A stretch of 64,000 nt of DNA, taken from the NCBI GenBank assembly GCA_037893225.1, contig JAZGUH010000069.1, positions 62,001-126,000 of the forward strand, written 5' to 3'. Under the pieces are notes generated by a model that had not been told where the DNA came from, made no database searches, and was given only the letters and a program-made list of their open reading frames with translations. Made by a program: the position numbers and the translations under genes. Shown here piece after piece: positions 36,801-50,514 of this stretch; the stretch's first letter is position 1, and every line of letters starts with the position of its first letter. This stretch comes from Hippasteria phrygiana. Lineage: Eukaryota > Echinodermata > Asteroidea > Valvatida > Goniasteridae.

Positions 36801-37754
36801 CTGAATTTGGTTGATATTTCATGCAATTATGAATGAGTAAAGCAAGTCCATACCCCAGGGAATTTGACATGCATGGAGCAATAAATAGACGGTAACATGT
36901 ACACAGATGTTGGCCGGAAAGAAAATAAACATTGCGAGGTTTGAATTTTCTCCACAAGTGTTAACTCTAAGAAGCCGCCGAAAATTGCAACATGTAGCGC
37001 CAGATCTAAGCTATCCATACATGTCAAAATTACTGAATTTGGTTGATATTTCATGCAATTATGAATGAGTAAAGCAAGTCCATACCCCAGGGAATTTGAC
37101 ATGCATGGAGCAATAAATAGACGGTAACATGTACACAGATGTTGGCCGGAAAGAAAATAAACATTGCGAGGTTTGACTTTTCTCCACAAGTGTTAACTCT
37201 AAGAAGCCGCCGATAATTGCAACATGTAGCGCCAGATCTAAGCTATCCATACATGTCAAAATTACTGTATTTGGTTGATATTTCATGCAATTATGAATGA
37301 GTAAAGCAAGTCCATACCCCAGGGAATTTGACATGCATGGAGCAATAAATAGACGGTAACATGTACACAGATGTTGGCCGGAAAGAAAATAAACATTGCG
37401 AGGTTTGACTTTTCTCCACAAGTGTTAACTCTAAGAAGCCGCCGATAATTGCAACATGTAGCGCCAGATCTAAGCTATCCATACATGTCAAAATTACTGT
37501 ATTTGGTTGATATTTCATGCAATTATGAATGAGTAAAGCAAGTCCATACCCCAGGGAATTTGACAGGCATGGAGCAATAAATAGACGGTAACATGTACAC
37601 AGATGTTGGCCGGAAAGAAGATAAACATTGCGAGGTTTGACTTTTCTCCACAAGTGTTAACTCTAAGAAGCCGCCGATAATTGCAACATGTAGCGCCAGA
37701 TCTAAGCTATCCATACATGTCAAAATTACTGAATTTGGTTGATATTTCATGCAA
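33811..37754. repeat. Segment duplicated from about 10.7 kb upstream (right copy)
   Basis: Order cT-cT-cG-q0-a1-c0-c0-cG(A34)-r4T-cG-qT-cG-q0(A62)-a1-cT-cT-cG. It keeps the two-unit cG(A34)-r4T pair that is a single chimeric unit in the left copy. Private changes include T68 at 34574 and A62 in the q0 unit at 36595. The last unit (37523) carries G98 at 37620, which marks the 3,480-bp duplication that follows. Confidence 0.8.
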
Positions 37755-39378
37755 TTATGAATGAGTAAAGCAAGTCCATACCCCAGGGAATTTGACATGC
37801 ATGGAGCAATAAATAGACGGTAACATGTACACAGATGGTGGCCGGGAAGAAAATAAACATTGCGAGGTTTGAATTTTCTCCACAAGTGTTAACTCTAAGA
37901 AGCCGCCGATAATTGCAACATGTAGCGCCAGATCTAAGCTATCCATACATGTCAAAATTACTGAATTTGGTTGATATTTCATGCAATTATGAATGAGTAA
38001 AGCAAGTCCATACCCCAGGGAATTTGACATGCATGGAGCAATAAATAGACGGTAACATGTACACAGATGTTGGCCGGAAAGAAAATAAACATTGCGAGGT
38101 TTGAATTTTCTCCACAAGTGTTAACTCTAAGAAGCCGCCGAAAATTGCAACATGTAGCGCCAGATCTAAGCTATCCATACATGTCAAAATTACTGAATTT
38201 GGTTGATATTTCATGCAATTATGAATGAGTAAAGCAAGTCCATACCCCAGGGAATTTGACATGCATGGAGCAATAAATAGACGGTAACATGTACACAGAT
38301 GTTGGCCGGAAAGAAAATAAACATTGCGAGGTTTGACTTTTCTCCACAAGTGTTAACTCTAAGAAGCCGCCGATAATTGCAACATGTAGCGCCAGATCTA
38401 AGCTATCCATACATGTCAAAATTACTGAATTTGGTTGATATTTCATGCAATTATGAATGAGTAAAGCAAGTCCATACCCCAGGGAATTTGACATGCATGG
38501 AGCAATAAATAGACGGTAACATGTACACAGATGTTGGCCGGAAAGAAAATAAACATTGCGAGGTTTGACTTTTCTCCACAAGTGTTAACTCTAAGAAGCC
38601 GCCGATAATTGCAACATGTAGCGCCAGATCTAAGCTATCCATACATGTCAAAATTACTGAATTTGGTTGATATTTCATGCAATTATGAATGAGTAAAGCA
38701 AGTCCATACCCCAGGGAATTTGACAGGCATGGAGCAATAAATAAAAGGTAATCTGTACACAGATGTTGGCCGGAAAGAAAATAAACATTGCGAGGTTTGA
38801 CTTTTCTCCACAAGTGTTAACTCTAAGAAGCCGCCGATAATTGCAACATGTAGCGCCAGATCTAAGCTATCCATACATGTCAAAATTACTGTATTTGGTT
38901 GATATTTCATGCAATTATGAATGAGTAAAGCAAGTCCATACCCCAGGGAATTTGACAGGCATGGAGCAATAAATAGACGGTAACATGTACACAGATGTTG
39001 GCCGGAAAGAAAATAAACATTGCGAGGTTTGACTTTTCTCCACAAGTGTTAACTCTAAGAAGCCGCCGATAATTGCAACATGTAGCGCCAGATCTAAGCT
39101 ATCCATACATGTCAAAATTACTGAATTTGGTTGATATTTCATGCAATTATGAATGAGTAAAGCAAGTCCATACCCCAGGGAATTTGACATGCATGGAGCA
39201 ATAAATAGACGGTAACATGTACACAGATGGTGGCCGGGAAGAAAATAAACATTGCGAGGTTTGAATTTTCTCCACAAGTGTTAACTCTAAGAAGCCGCCG
39301 ATAATTGCAACATGTAGCGCCAGATCTAAGCTATCCATACATGTCAAAATTACTGAATTTGGTTGATATTTCATGCAA
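36131..39378. repeat. Region IV: 14 units copied at 3,480-bp spacing (left)
   Basis: Order qT-cG-q0(A62)-a1-cT-cT-cG(G98)-q0-a1-c0-c0-r4T-cG-q0. The rare G98 change at 37620 recurs at 41100, exactly 15 units on. The only class difference from the partner is A62 in the unit at 36595, absent at 40075. The match starts just right of base 44 of the preceding unit (35899). Confidence 0.88.
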
Positions 39379-39610
39379 TTATGAATGAGTAAAGCAAGTC
39401 CATACCCCAGGGAATTTGACATGCATGGAGCAATAAATAGACGGTAACATGTACACAGATGTTGGCCGGAAAGAAAATAAACATTGCGAGGTTTGACTTT
39501 TCTCCACAAGTGTTAACTCTAAGAAGCCGCCGATAATTGCAACATGTAGCGCCAGATCTAAGCTATCCATACATGTCAAAATTACTGAATTTGGTTGATA
39601 TTTCATGCAA

Positions 39611-42600
39611 TTATGAATGAGTAAAGCAAGTCCATACCCCAGGGAATTTGACATGCATGGAGCAATAAATAGACGGTAACATGTACACAGATGGTGGCCG
39701 GGAAGAAAATAAACATTGCGAGGTTTGAATTTTCTCCACAAGTGTTAACTCTAAGAAGCCGCCGATAATTGCAACATGTAGCGCCAGATCTAAGCTATCC
39801 ATACATGTCAAAATTACTGTATTTGGTTGATATTTCATGCAATTATGAATGAGTAAAGCAAGTCCATACCCCAGGGAATTTGACAGGCATGGAGCAATAA
39901 ATAGACGGTAACATGTACACAGATGTTGGCCGGAAAGAAAATAAACATTGCGAGGTTTGACTTTTCTCCACAAGTGTTAACTCTAAGAAGCCGCCGATAA
40001 TTGCAACATGTAGCGCCAGATCTAAGCTATCCATACATGTCAAAATTACTGAATTTGGTTGATATTTCATGCAATTATGAATGAGTAAAGCAAGTCCATA
40101 CCCCAGGGAATTTGACATGCATGGAGCAATAAATAGACGGTAACATGTACACAGATGGTGGCCGGGAAGAAAATAAACATTGCGAGGTTTGAATTTTCTC
40201 CACAAGTGTTAACTCTAAGAAGCCGCCGATAATTGCAACATGTAGCGCCAGATCTAAGCTATCCATACATGTCAAAATTACTGAATTTGGTTGATATTTC
40301 ATGCAATTATGAATGAGTAAAGCAAGTCCATACCCCAGGGAATTTGACATGCATGGAGCAATAAATAGACGGTAACATGTACACAGATGTTGGCCGGAAA
40401 GAAAATAAACATTGCGAGGTTTGAATTTTCTCCACAAGTGTTAACTCTAAGAAGCCGCCGAAAATTGCAACATGTAGCGCCAGATCTAAGCTATCCATAC
40501 ATGTCAAAATTACTGAATTTGGTTGATATTTCATGCAATTATGAATGAGTAAAGCAAGTCCATACCCCAGGGAATTTGACATGCATGGAGCAATAAATAG
40601 ACGGTAACATGTACACAGATGTTGGCCGGAAAGAAAATAAACATTGCGAGGTTTGACTTTTCTCCACAAGTGTTAACTCTAAGAAGCCGCCGATAATTGC
40701 AACATGTAGCGCCAGATCTAAGCTATCCATACATGTCAAAATTACTGTATTTGGTTGATATTTCATGCAATTATGAATGAGTAAAGCAAGTCCATACCCC
40801 AGGGAATTTGACATGCATGGAGCAATAAATAGACGGTAACATGTACACAGATGTTGGCCGGAAAGAAAATAAACATTGCGAGGTTTGACTTTTCTCCACA
40901 AGTGTTAACTCTAAGAAGCCGCCGATAATTGCAACATGTAGCGCCAGATCTAAGCTATCCATACATGTCAAAATTACTGTATTTGGTTGATATTTCATGC
41001 AATTATGAATGAGTAAAGCAAGTCCATACCCCAGGGAATTTGACAGGCATGGAGCAATAAATAGACGGTAACATGTACACAGATGTTGGCCGGAAAGAAG
41101 ATAAACATTGCGAGGTTTGACTTTTCTCCACAAGTGTTAACTCTAAGAAGCCGCCGATAATTGCAACATGTAGCGCCAGATCTAAGCTATCCATACATGT
41201 CAAAATTACTGAATTTGGTTGATATTTCATGCAATTATGAATGAGTAAAGCAAGTCCATACCCCAGGGAATTTGACATGCATGGAGCAATAAATAGACGG
41301 TAACATGTACACAGATGGTGGCCGGGAAGAAAATAAACATTGCGAGGTTTGAATTTTCTCCACAAGTGTTAACTCTAAGAAGCCGCCGATAATTGCAACA
41401 TGTAGCGCCAGATCTAAGCTATCCATACATGTCAAAATTACTGAATTTGGTTGATATTTCATGCAATTATGAATGAGTAAAGCAAGTCCATACCCCAGGG
41501 AATTTGACATGCATGGAGCAATAAATAGACGGTAACATGTACACAGATGTTGGCCGGAAAGAAAATAAACATTGCGAGGTTTGAATTTTCTCCACAAGTG
41601 TTAACTCTAAGAAGCCGCCGAAAATTGCAACATGTAGCGCCAGATCTAAGCTATCCATACATGTCAAAATTACTGAATTTGGTTGATATTTCATGCAATT
41701 ATGAATGAGTAAAGCAAGTCCATACCCCAGGGAATTTGACATGCATGGAGCAATAAATAGACGGTAACATGTACACAGATGTTGGCCGGAAAGAAAATAA
41801 ACATTGCGAGGTTTGACTTTTCTCCACAAGTGTTAACTCTAAGAAGCCGCCGATAATTGCAACATGTAGCGCCAGATCTAAGCTATCCATACATGTCAAA
41901 ATTACTGAATTTGGTTGATATTTCATGCAATTATGAATGAGTAAAGCAAGTCCATACCCCAGGGAATTTGACATGCATGGAGCAATAAATAGACGGTAAC
42001 ATGTACACAGATGTTGGCCGGAAAGAAAATAAACATTGCGAGGTTTGACTTTTCTCCACAAGTGTTAACTCTAAGAAGCCGCCGATAATTGCAACATGTA
42101 GCGCCAGATCTAAGCTATCCATACATGTCAAAATTACTGAATTTGGTTGATATTTCATGCAATTATGAATGAGTAAAGCAAGTCCATACCCCAGGGAATT
42201 TGACAGGCATGGAGCAATAAATAAAAGGTAATCTGTACACAGATGTTGGCCGGAAAGAAAATAAACATTGCGAGGTTTGACTTTTCTCCACAAGTGTTAA
42301 CTCTAAGAAGCCGCCGATAATTGCAACATGTAGCGCCAGATCTAAGCTATCCATACATGTCAAAATTACTGTATTTGGTTGATATTTCATGCAATTATGA
42401 ATGAGTAAAGCAAGTCCATACCCCAGGGAATTTGACAGGCATGGAGCAATAAATAGACGGTAACATGTACACAGATGTTGGCCGGAAAGAAAATAAACAT
42501 TGCGAGGTTTGACTTTTCTCCACAAGTGTTAACTCTAAGAAGCCGCCGATAATTGCAACATGTAGCGCCAGATCTAAGCTATCCATACATGTCAAAATTA

Positions 42601-42858
42601 CTGAATTTGGTTGATATTTCATGCAATTATGAATGAGTAAAGCAAGTCCATACCCCAGGGAATTTGACATGCATGGAGCAATAAATAGACGGTAACATGT
42701 ACACAGATGGTGGCCGGGAAGAAAATAAACATTGCGAGGTTTGAATTTTCTCCACAAGTGTTAACTCTAAGAAGCCGCCGATAATTGCAACATGTAGCGC
42801 CAGATCTAAGCTATCCATACATGTCAAAATTACTGAATTTGGTTGATATTTCATGCAA
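39611..42858. repeat. Region IV: 14 units copied at 3,480-bp spacing (right)
   Basis: Partner of 36131-39378. One c0 unit at 39379 separates the two copies, completing the 15-unit period. After 42858 the copies part: a1 follows here, c0 follows the left copy. Confidence 0.88.
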
Positions 42859-45800
42859 TTATGAATGAGTAAAGCAAGTCCATACCCCAGGGAATTTGAC
42901 ATGCATGGAGCAATAAATAGACGGTAACATGTACACAGATGTTGGCCGGAAAGAAAATAAACATTGCGAGGTTTGAATTTTCTCCACAAGTGTTAACTCT
43001 AAGAAGCCGCCGAAAATTGCAACATGTAGCGCCAGATCTAAGCTATCCATACATGTCAAAATTACTGAATTTGGTTGATATTTCATGCAATTATGAATGA
43101 GTAAAGCAAGTCCATACCCCAGGGAATTTGACATGCATGGAGCAATAAATAGACGGTAACATGTACACAGATGTTGGCCGGAAAGAAAATAAACATTGCG
43201 AGGTTTGACTTTTCTCCACAAGTGTTAACTCTAAGAAGCCGCCGATAATTGCAACATGTAGCGCCAGATCTAAGCTATCCATACATGTCAAAATTACTGA
43301 ATTTGGTTGATATTTCATGCAATTATGAATGAGTAAAGCAAGTCCATACCCCAGGGAATTTGACATGCATGGAGCAATAAATAGACGGTAACATGTACAC
43401 AGATGTTGGCCGGAAAGAAAATAAACATTGCGAGGTTTGAATTTTCTCCACAAGTGTTAACTCTAAGAAGCCGCCGAAAATTGCAACATGTAGCGCCAGA
43501 TCTAAGCTATCCATACATGTCAAAATTACTGAATTTGGTTGATATTTCATGCAATTATGAATGAGTAAAGCAAGTCCATACCCCAGGGAATTTGACATGC
43601 ATGGAGCAATAAATAGACGGTAACATGTACACAGATGTTGGCCGGAAAGAAAATAAACATTGCGAGGTTTGACTTTTCTCCACAAGTGTTAACTCTAAGA
43701 AGCCGCCGATAATTGCAACATGTAGCGCCAGATCTAAGCTATCCATACATGTCAAAATTACTGAATTTGGTTGATATTTCATGCAATTATGAATGAGTAA
43801 AGCAAGTCCATACCCCAGGGAATTTGACATGCATGGAGCAATAAATAGACGGTAACATGTACACAGATGTTGGCCGGAAAGAAAATAAACATTGCGAGGT
43901 TTGACTTTTCTCCACAAGTGTTAACTCTAAGAAGCCGCCGATAATTGCAACATGTAGCGCCAGATCTAAGCTATCCATACATGTCAAAATTACTGTATTT
44001 GGTTGATATTTCATGCAATTATGAATGAGTAAAGCAAGTCCATACCCCAGGGAATTTGACAGGCATGGAGCAATAAATAGACGGTAACATGTACACAGAT
44101 GTTGGCCGGAAAGAAAATAAACATTGCGAGGTTTGACTTTTCTCCACAAGTGTTAACTCTAAGAAGCCGCCGATAATTGCAACATGTAGCGCCAGATCTA
44201 AGCTATCCATACATGTCAAAATTACTGAATTTGGTTGATATTTCATGCAATTATGAATGAGTAAAGCAAGTCCATACCCCAGGGAATTTGACATGCATGG
44301 AGCAATAAATAGACGGTAACATGTACACAGATGGTGGCCGGGAAGAAAATAAACATTGCGAGGTTTGAATTTTCTCCACAAGTGTTAACTCTAAGAAGCC
44401 GCCGATAATTGCAACATGTAGCGCCAGATCTAAGCTATCCATACATGTCAAAATTACTGAATTTGGTTGATATTTCATGCAATTATGAATGAGTAAAGCA
44501 AGTCCATACCCCAGGGAATTTGACATGCATGGAGCAATAAATAGACGGTAACATGTACACAGATGTTGGCCGGAAAGAAAATAAACATTGCGAGGTTTGA
44601 CTTTTCTCCACAAGTGTTAACTCTAAGAAGCCGCCGATAATTGCAACATGTAGCGCCAGATCTAAGCTATCCATACATGTCAAAATTACTGTATTTGGTT
44701 GATATTTCATGCAATTATGAATGAGTAAAGCAAGTCCATACCCCAGGGAATTTGACATGCATGGAGCAATAAATAGACGGTAACATGTACACAGATGTTG
44801 GCCGGAAAGAAAATAAACATTGCGAGGTTTGACTTTTCTCCACAAGTGTTAACTCTAAGAAGCCGCCGATAATTGCAACATGTAGCGCCAGATCTAAGCT
44901 ATCCATACATGTCAAAATTACTGTATTTGGTTGATATTTCATGCAATTATGAATGAGTAAAGCAAGTCCATACCCCAGGAAATTTGACAGGCATGGAGCA
45001 ATAAATAGACGGTAACATGTACACAGATGTTGGCCGGAAAGAAAATAAACATTGCGAGGTTTGACTTTTCTCCACAAGTGTTAACTCTAAGAAGCCGCCG
45101 ATAATTGCAACATGTAGCGCCAGATCTAAGCTATCCATACATGTCAAAATTACTGAATTTGGTTGATATTTCATGCAATTATGAATGAGTAAAGCAAGTC
45201 CATACCCCAGGGAATTTGACAGGCATGGAGCAATAAATAAAAGGTAATCTGTACACAGATGTTGGCCGGAAAGAAAATAAACATTGCGAGGTTTGACTTT
45301 TCTCCACAAGTGTTAACTCTAAGAAGCCGCCGATAATTGCAACATGTAGCGCCAGATCTAAGCTATCCATACATGTCAAAATTACTGTATTTGGTTGATA
45401 TTTCATGCAATTATGAATGAGTAAAGCAAGTCCATACCCCAGGGAATTTGACATGCATGGAGCAATAAATAGACGGTAACATGTACACAGATGTTGGCCG
45501 GAAAGAAAATAAACATTGCGAGGTTTGACTTTTCTCCACAAGTGTTAACTCTAAGAAGCCGCCGATAATTGCAACATGTAGCGCCAGATCTAAGCTATCC
45601 ATACATGTCAAAATTACTGAATTTGGTTGACATTTCATGCAATTATGAATGAGTAAAGCAAGTCCATACCCCAGGGAATTTGACATGCATGGAGCAATAA
45701 ATAGACGGTAACATGTACACAGATGTTGGCCGGAAAGAAAATAAACATTGCGAGGTTTGACTTTTCTCCACAAGTGTTAACTCTAAGAAGCCGCCGATAA

Positions 45801-46106
45801 TTGCAACATGTAGCGCCAGATCTAAGCTATCCATACATGTCAAAATTACTGAATTTGGTTGATATTTCATGCAATTATGAATGAGTAAAGCAAGTCCATA
45901 CCCCAGGGAATTTGACAGGCATGGAGCAATAAATAAAAGGTAATCTGTACACAGATGTTGGCCGGAAAGAAAATAAACATTGCGAGGTTTGACTTTTCTC
46001 CACAAGTGTTAACTCTAAGAAGCCGCCGATAATTGCAACATGTAGCGCCAGATCTAAGCTATCCATACATGTCAAAATTACTGAATTTGGTTGATATTTC
46101 ATGCAA
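42859..46106. repeat. Region V: irregular block
   Basis: Order a1-c0-a1-c0-cT-cG-q0-cT-cT-cG(A34)-r4T-c0-c0-r4. The first four units form a small two-unit (464-bp) tandem duplication at 42859-43786. A private C at 45631 (unit base 221) occurs in the unit at 45411. The cT-cT-cG(A34)-r4T run resembles the ends of the segments at 35203 and 63043. Confidence 0.75.
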
Positions 46107-48426
46107 TTATGAATGAGTAAAGCAAGTCCATACCCCAGGGAATTTGACAGGCATGGAGCAATAAATAAAAGGTAATCTGCACACAGATGTTGGCCGGAAA
46201 GAAAATAAACATTGCGAGGTTTGAATTTTCTCCACAAGTGTTAACTCTAAGAAGCCGCCGATAATTGCAACATGTAGCGCCAGATCTAAGCTATCCATAC
46301 ATGTCAAAATTACTGTATTTGGTTGATATTTCATGCAATTATGAATGAGTAAAGCAAGTCCATACCCCAGGGAATTTGACATGCATGGAGCAATAAATAG
46401 ACGGTAACATGTACACAGATGTTGGCCGGAAAGAAAATAAACATTGCGAGGTTTGACTTTTCTCCACAAGTGTTAACTCTAAGAAGCCGCCGATAATTGC
46501 AACATGTAGCGCCAGATCTAAGCTATCCATACATGTCAAAATTACTGTATTTGGTTGATATTTCATGCAATTATGAATGAGTAAAGCAAGTCCATACCCC
46601 AGGGAATTTGACATGCATGGAGCAATAAATAGACGGTAACATGTACACAGATGTTGGCCGGAAAGAAAATAAACATTGCGAGGTTTGACTTTTCTCCACA
46701 AGTGTTAACTCTAAGAAGCCGCCGATAATTGCAACATGTAGCGCCAGATCTAAGCTATCCATACATGTCAAAATTACTGAATTTGGTTGATATTTCATGC
46801 AATTATGAATGAGTAAAGCAAGTCCATACCCCAGGGAATTTGACATGCATGGAGCAATAAATAGACGGTAACATGTACACAGATGGTGGCCGGGAAGAAA
46901 ATAAACATTGCGAGGTTTGAATTTTCTCCACAAGTGTAAACTCTAAGAAGCCGCCGATAATTGCAACATGTAGCGCCAGATCTAAGCTATCCATACATGT
47001 CAAAATTACTGAATTTGGTTGATATTTCATGCAATTATGAATGAGTAAAGCAAGTCCATACCCCAGGGAATTTGACATGCATGGAGCAATAAATAGACGG
47101 TAACATGTACACAGATGTTGGCCGGAAAGAAAATAAACATTGCGAGGTTTGACTTTTCTCCACAAGTGTTAACTCTAAGAAGCCGCCGATAATTGCAACA
47201 TGTAGCGCCAGATCTAAGCTATCCATACATGTCAAAATTACTGAATTTGGTTGATATTTCATGCAATTATGAATGAGTAAAGCAAGTCCATACCCCAGGG
47301 AATTTGACAGGCATGGAGCAATAAATAAAAGGTAATCTGCACACAGATGTTGGCCGGAAAGAAAATAAACATTGCGAGGTTTGAATTTTCTCCACAAGTG
47401 TTAACTCTAAGAAGCCGCCGATAATTGCAACATGTAGCGCCAGATCTAAGCTATCCATACATGTCAAAATTACTGTATTTGGTTGATATTTCATGCAATT
47501 ATGAATGAGTAAAGCAAGTCCATACCCCAGGGAATTTGACATGCATGGAGCAATAAATAGACGGTAACATGTACACAGATGTTGGCCGGAAAGAAAATAA
47601 ACATTGCGAGGTTTGACTTTTCTCCACAAGTGTTAACTCTAAGAAGCCGCCGATAATTGCAACATGTAGCGCCAGATCTAAGCTATCCGTACATGTCAAA
47701 ATTACTGAATTTGGTTGATATTTCATGCAATTATGAATGAGTAAAGCAAGTCCATACCCCAGGGAATTTGACAGGCATGGAGCAATAAATAGACGGTAAC
47801 ATGTACACAGATGTTGGCCGGAAAGAAAATAAACATTGCGAGGTTTGACTTTTCTCCACAAGTGTTAACTCTAAGAAGCCGCCGATAATTGCAACATGTA
47901 GCGCCAGATCTAAGCTATCCATACATGTCAAAATTACTGAATTTGGTTGATATTTCATGCAATTATGAATGAGTAAAGCAAGTCCATACCCCAGGGAATT
48001 TGACAGGCATGGAGCAATAAATAAAAGGTAATCTGTACACAGATGTTGGCCGGAAAGAAAATAAACATTGCGAGGTTTGACTTTTCTCCACAAGTGTTAA
48101 CTCTAAGAAGCCGCCGATAATTGCAACATGTAGCGCCAGATCTAAGCTATCCATACATGTCAAAATTACTGAATTTGGTTGATATTTCATGCAATTATGA
48201 ATGAGTAAAGCAAGTCCATACCCCAGGGAATTTGACAGGCATGGAGCAATAAATAAAAGGTAATCTGCACACAGATGTTGGCCGGAAAGAAAATAAACAT
48301 TGCGAGGTTTGACTTTTCTCCACAAGTGTTAACTCTAAGAAGCCGCCGATAATTGCAACATGTAGCGCCAGATCTAAGCTATCCATACATGTAAAAATTA
48401 CTGAATTTGGTTGATATTTCATGCAA
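46107..48426. repeat. Region VI lead-in: first w5 and x1 units of the right-hand family
   Basis: Order w5-cT-c0-q0-c0-w5-x1-cG-r4-r5. The first G191 (x1) unit of the window is at 47499 (change at 47689). The q0 unit at 46803 carries a private T-to-A change at 46938. This stretch is paralogous to 56315-59098 at spacings of 10,208 bp and then 10,904 bp. Confidence 0.75.
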
Positions 48427-50514
48427 TTATGAATGAGTAAAGCAAGTCCATACCCCAGGGAATTTGACAGGCATGGAGCAATAAATAAAAGGTAATCTGC
48501 ACACAGATGTTGGCCGGAAAGAAAATAAACATTGCGAGGTTTGAATTTTCTCCACAAGTGTTAACTCTAAGAAGCCGCCGATAATTGCAACATGTAGCGC
48601 CAGATCTAAGCTATCCATACATGTCAAAATTACTGTATTTGGTTGATATTTCATGCAATTATGAATGAGTAAAGCAAGTCCATACCCCAGGGAATTTGAC
48701 ATGCATGGAGCAATAAATAGACGGTAACATGTACACAGATGTTGGCCGGAAAGAAAATAAACATTGCGAGGTTTGACTTTTCTCCACAAGTGTTAACTCT
48801 AAGAAGCCGCCGATAATTGCAACATGTAGCGCCAGATCTAAGCTATCCGTACATGTCAAAATTACTGAATTTGGTTGATATTTCATGCAATTATGAATGA
48901 GTAAAGCAAGTCCATACCCCAGGGAATTTGACAGGCATGGAGCAATAAATAAAAGGTAATCTGTACACAGATGTTGGCCGGAAAGAAAATAAACATTGCG
49001 AGGTTTGACTTTTCTCCACAAGTGTTAACTCTAAGAAGCCGCCGATAATTGCAACATGTAGCGCCAGATCTAAGCTATCCATACATGTCAAAATTACTGA
49101 ATTTGGTTGATATTTCATGCAATTATGAATGAGTAAAGCAAGTCCATACCCCAGGGAATTTGACATGCATGGAGCAATAAATAGACGGTAACATGTACAC
49201 AGATGTTGGCCGGAAAGAAAATAAACATTGCGAGGTTTGACTTTTCTCCACAAGTGTTAACTCTAAGAAGCCGCCGATAATTGCAACATGTAGCGCCAGA
49301 TCTAAGCTATCCATACATGTCAAAATTACTGAATTTGGTTGATATTTCATGCAATTATGAATGAGTAAAGCAAGTCCATACCCCAGGGAATTTGACAGGC
49401 ATGGAGCAATAAATAAAAGGTAATCTGCACACAGATGTTGGCCGGAAAGAAAATAAACATTGCGAGGTTTGAATTTTCTCCACAAGTGTTAACTCTAAGA
49501 AGCCGCCGATAATTGCAACATGTAGCGCCAGATCTAAGCTATCCATACATGTCAAAATTACTGTATTTGGTTGATATTTCATGCAATTATGAATGAGTAA
49601 AGCAAGTCCATACCCCAGGGAATTTGACATGCATGGAGCAATACATAGACGGTAACATGTACACAGATGTTGGCCGGAAAGAAAATAAACATTGCGAGGT
49701 TTGACTTTTCTCCACAAGTGTTAACTCTAAGAAGCCGCCGATAATTGCAACATGTAGCGCCAGATCTAAGCTATCCATACATGTCAAAATTACTGAATTT
49801 GGTTGATATTTCATGCAATTATGAATGAGTAAAGCAAGTCCATACCCCAGGGAATTTGACAGGCATGGAGCAATAAATAAAAGGTAATCTGCACACAGAT
49901 GTTGGCCGGAAAGAAAATAAACATTGCGAGGTTTGACTTTTCTCCACAAGTGTTAACTCTAAGAAGCCGCCGATAATTGCAACATGTAGCGCCAGATCTA
50001 AGCTATCCATACATGTCAAAATTACTGAATTTGGTTGATATTTCATGCAATTATGAATGAGTAAAGCAAGTCCATACCCCAGGGAATTTGACAGGCATGG
50101 AGCAATAAATAAAAGGTAATCTGCACACAGATGTTGGCCGGAAAGAAAATAAACATTGCGAGGTTTGAATTTTCTCCACAAGTGTTAACTCTAAGAAGCC
50201 GCCGATAATTGCAACATGTAGCGCCAGATCTAAGCTATCCATACATGTCAAAATTACTGTATTTGGTTGATATTTCATGCAATTATGAATGAGTAAAGCA
50301 AGTCCATACCCCAGGGAATTTGACATGCATGGAGCAATAAATAGACGGTAACATGTACACAGATGTTGGCCGGAAAGAAAATAAACATTGCGAGGTTTGA
50401 CTTTTCTCCACAAGTGTTAACTCTAAGAAGCCGCCGATAATTGCAACATGTAGCGCCAGATCTAAGCTATCCATACATGTCAAAATTACTGAATTTGGTT
50501 GATATTTCATGCAA
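48427..50514. repeat. Nine-unit HOR (2,088 bp) w5-x1-r4-c0-w5-y1-r5-w5-c0, copy 1
   Basis: Nine units in the order w5-x1-r4-c0-w5-y1-r5-w5-c0. Two rare changes mark it: G191 at 48849 and C58 at 49644. Both recur at exactly 2,088 bp in copy 2. At class level copies 1 and 2 are identical. Confidence 0.93.
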
